A DNA stretch of 64,000 bases from Crotophaga sulcirostris (lineage: Eukaryota; Chordata; Aves; Cuculiformes; Crotophagidae), in contig VYZB01000333.1 of assembly GCA_013397455.1 (NCBI GenBank), positions 707,743-771,742 of the forward strand. Reading direction: 5' to 3'. The position numbers and the translations under genes were made by a program. Shown piece after piece: positions 62,085 through 64,000 of the stretch (position 1 is the first letter of the stretch; every line of letters starts with the position of its first letter). A model generated the notes under the pieces. The model was not told the origin of the DNA. It made no database searches and saw nothing but the letters and a program-made list of their open reading frames with translations.

Positions 62085-62245
62085 TGAGCAAAAGGAGGAG
62101 TGAGGAGGGTCCTGGGGAGTGCGGGCGGAGGCTGAGCGGCTGTACGGCTGCCAGGGCTATTCACAGCCTTCAAAGAACTCGGTCCTGCGCCGCGACTGCA
62201 GCTCTAGAGCAGACGCAACTGGTGCCAAGGAGACCGACACTTGGC
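62085..62245. promoter_or_regulatory. small CpG cluster, candidate regulatory element or TSS
   Basis: About ten CpGs fall within some 130 bp, including GTGCGGGCGGAGG, GAGCGGCTGTACGG and CTGCGCCGCGACTGC. The surroundings have almost none. The region has GC-box-like GGGCGG and an RFX-like GGTGCCAAGGAGACC. No TATA box or coding exon was recognised; the 81-residue frame crossing it resembles no protein I know. Confidence 0.4.
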
Positions 62246-64000
62246 TCTGCTGAGTAACCAAAACACTAATTCAGCTCTCTCTTCATCTGGTTTAAATCAT
62301 GCTTTTAAGTGTATTTACGTGATAAAGAATTGAAGCTGTTTCTTTTGGCCATCTAAATAATTGGGACACTCTCCTTTTTAAGTAGATTGACATTTAAGTA
62401 CAACAAGCACATTGAAAAGTGAATTTTGGCTCACAGAGTCTTGATTTGCTTAACTCTTTCAGAGCTTAATTATGGCTCTTTTGGGAGTCAGTTTTCTCAA
62501 GGAAATATAAGCCTTCTAGAGCCCGATTCTGTTCCCACAGAAATCAGGAAAAGCTTGATTAAAAATGATCTAAAAAAATTGTGCTGTAGCATGGACTGTT
62601 TTACACACACAAAATTATTTTCAGATGAAAGACCACATTTAAATTTGTAAAGAATCTCCAACTCTAAAGCAAGTGACTGAAAAAGCTCTTGTTTATTTTC
62701 ACTGCATCAACAGCAATTAAGAAATCCGAGGGAAAGAAGTATGCCTTTAAAAGAGGGTGGTAATGTCTCAAGAGAGAGAAACGCAACAGCTCCATGTTTT
62801 GCAAGATCACTCTCATCAGCCTTATGAAAGTTCAGATTCCCATTCACTTGGTAAATTCACCTGCACAGATACAGCTGGAAGGAACAGTGCCTCCCCTGCT
62901 CCGTGTGCTGTGACATTAAACATGGCAAGGTTATTATTTAATATACAACCACTGAAGAATTGATTTATGGCCTTGGAAAGGAGGTGGGTCTTTCTTTCCC
63001 AATGCTTTACAGTTTGCTTGGACAACACTGGGAATAAACGCTTAACATTTTTGAAGTAGCAAAACTCGATAGTGCTAACCCCAGTAAAATAAGTTCAAAA
63101 TACATCTTCCTCCATAGAGTACAGTTCACTACAGATACACTCTTTGCTGATCCACTTCCCTACTCATTATTTTAGGGTTTCCATGTTGGATTTTAAAAAA
63201 TGAAGATGAAGCTTTTGCCACTTCTACTTATTATTCATCCCTCAGACTATCCCTATGTTGTGATAGTGAAACAACATTTGACATCAATAGCATCACCACC
63301 CTATGCTCACCCCACTGGTAAGCCCCTCTGAATCAACCAAGTCTCAGTCTAGTGAGATGTGATAAAGTGATGCAATGTCCACTAAATGCTATGGATTAGT
63401 GCTGTTTCCAAATGAGAGGTTGCTTTGAAAGGTCCTCCCCATTGCTGTTTCAGTCTGCATAGAGATCCCCACACAAAACCAGACTTCTTTTTCTTTGTCG
63501 CTTTCTTTTTATTTTTTTAAATAACACCCTAATGTGTCATCAGCTTTGGATAGGAAAGATGAGCAGGATTCCATTATAACATTTTTAATTTTCCAGGTCA
63601 TGTAGGCCAAATCATAAAGGAAAAATTTTCTTGGGCCTGTGCAGCAGTGGCTGAAAATGCAAACAAACAGCTAGAAATGGAACCAATTTCAGCCTAATTT
63701 ATTGGGGCTAACCTTACACGGACTCGCGATTTTTTCTCTTATCTGAAGAAAACAGAGCAAAACAAAAAGCAAAACCTTCACTTTTTTTAGATTGATGACA
63801 CAAAGTCATTTCTCACTTATGCAGTGAGAGCTTATGGCTCTACTTGCCCATAAGTAGCAGGGTTGGACAGGTGTGTTCAGCACCAGGAAGACCTTTCCAG
63901 CAAAGCCACACCAGATTCTCTCCTGACTACAGCGGGTACGACAGCAGCGTGACAGGACATAAGGGCCACTCACTTCTCAGCATTACACGAGCATGCAGAT
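62246..64000. other. unique intron sequence to window edge
   Basis: AT-rich, no recognised repeat, RNA gene or coding exon. Confidence 0.5.

Larger units (their letters stand above)
1163..64000 (-). other. WWOX: last intron of WWOX (3' portion)
   Basis: Everything to the right of the last-exon acceptor belongs to the final intron as far as the window reaches. I looked for the preceding exon (SDR domain part) in the open frames and found nothing resembling it. In human the corresponding intron is several hundred kb long and overlaps the fragile site FRA16D, so an intron running past the window edge is expected. The contents are unique AT-rich sequence, CR1 fragments, two MIR relics, microsatellites and motif-dense segments that may be enhancers. 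An unannotated lncRNA or alternative terminal exon inside the intron cannot be excluded from sequence alone. Confidence 0.85.

Noticed and set aside
62012..62257. 81-residue frame across the CpG cluster, considered as an exon
   Set aside because: Arginine/serine-rich composition follows from the CpG-rich DNA; no splice or protein family support.
1163..64000. Search for the preceding WWOX exon, LTR retroviral genes, tRNA/rRNA genes and CRISPR arrays
   Set aside because: None found by reading the open frames and motifs; the expected intron size explains the missing exon.

Overview
The window is nuclear DNA from a bird, or at least a sauropsid close to birds. The interspersed repeats are almost all CR1 LINE fragments of avian type, with ATTCTATG-like 3' tails and the typical 'GGTTTGGGTTGGAAGGGACC' family of ends. 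I count 18 copies covering roughly 9-10% of the window. I saw no Alu, L1 or recognisable LTR element. Intergenic/intronic composition is AT-rich and CpG-poor.

One gene is recognisable. At 974-1162, on the minus strand, lies the last coding exon of WWOX (WW domain-containing oxidoreductase). It encodes 62 residues, the same length as I recall for the human terminal exon, and is preceded by a strong splice acceptor. Positions 1-973 are therefore the 3' UTR and downstream flank. From 1163 to the right edge, the remaining ~62.8 kb is best read as the 3'-most part of the very large last WWOX intron, transcribed from right to left. In human this intron is several hundred kb long and carries the common fragile site FRA16D. 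No second gene and no further exon could be supported. The long open frames in the window are CR1-derived or chance.

Layout: 1-1162 WWOX 3' UTR and last exon; 1163-4445 splice acceptor, an AT dinucleotide tract and two CR1 fragments; 4446-23937 mostly unique intron with one well preserved MIR-type CORE-SINE (8088-8313), an orphan CR1 reverse-transcriptase fragment (11405-11830) and palindromic AT-rich tracts; 23938-35631 CR1-dense, including two young, closely similar CR1 copies in inverted orientation (30472-30945 and 35094-35631); 35632-45322 nearly repeat-free, holding a second MIR and several segments that look like conserved non-coding elements; 45323-60744 CR1-dense again; 60745-64000 unique, with a small CpG cluster near 62.1-62.25 kb.

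The most interesting content is regulatory or structural rather than protein-coding: the avian counterpart of a fragile-site intron, two ancient MIR relics, a three-unit 20-bp minisatellite in which every unit carries a GGGTCA nuclear-receptor half-site, candidate enhancers near 39.6-40.1, 42.9-43.2 and 54.8-55.2 kb, and the inverted CR1 pair. No undescribed multi-gene system (no CRISPR, operon or toxin-type locus) is present. All regulatory calls rest on motif reading and need alignment to other birds.
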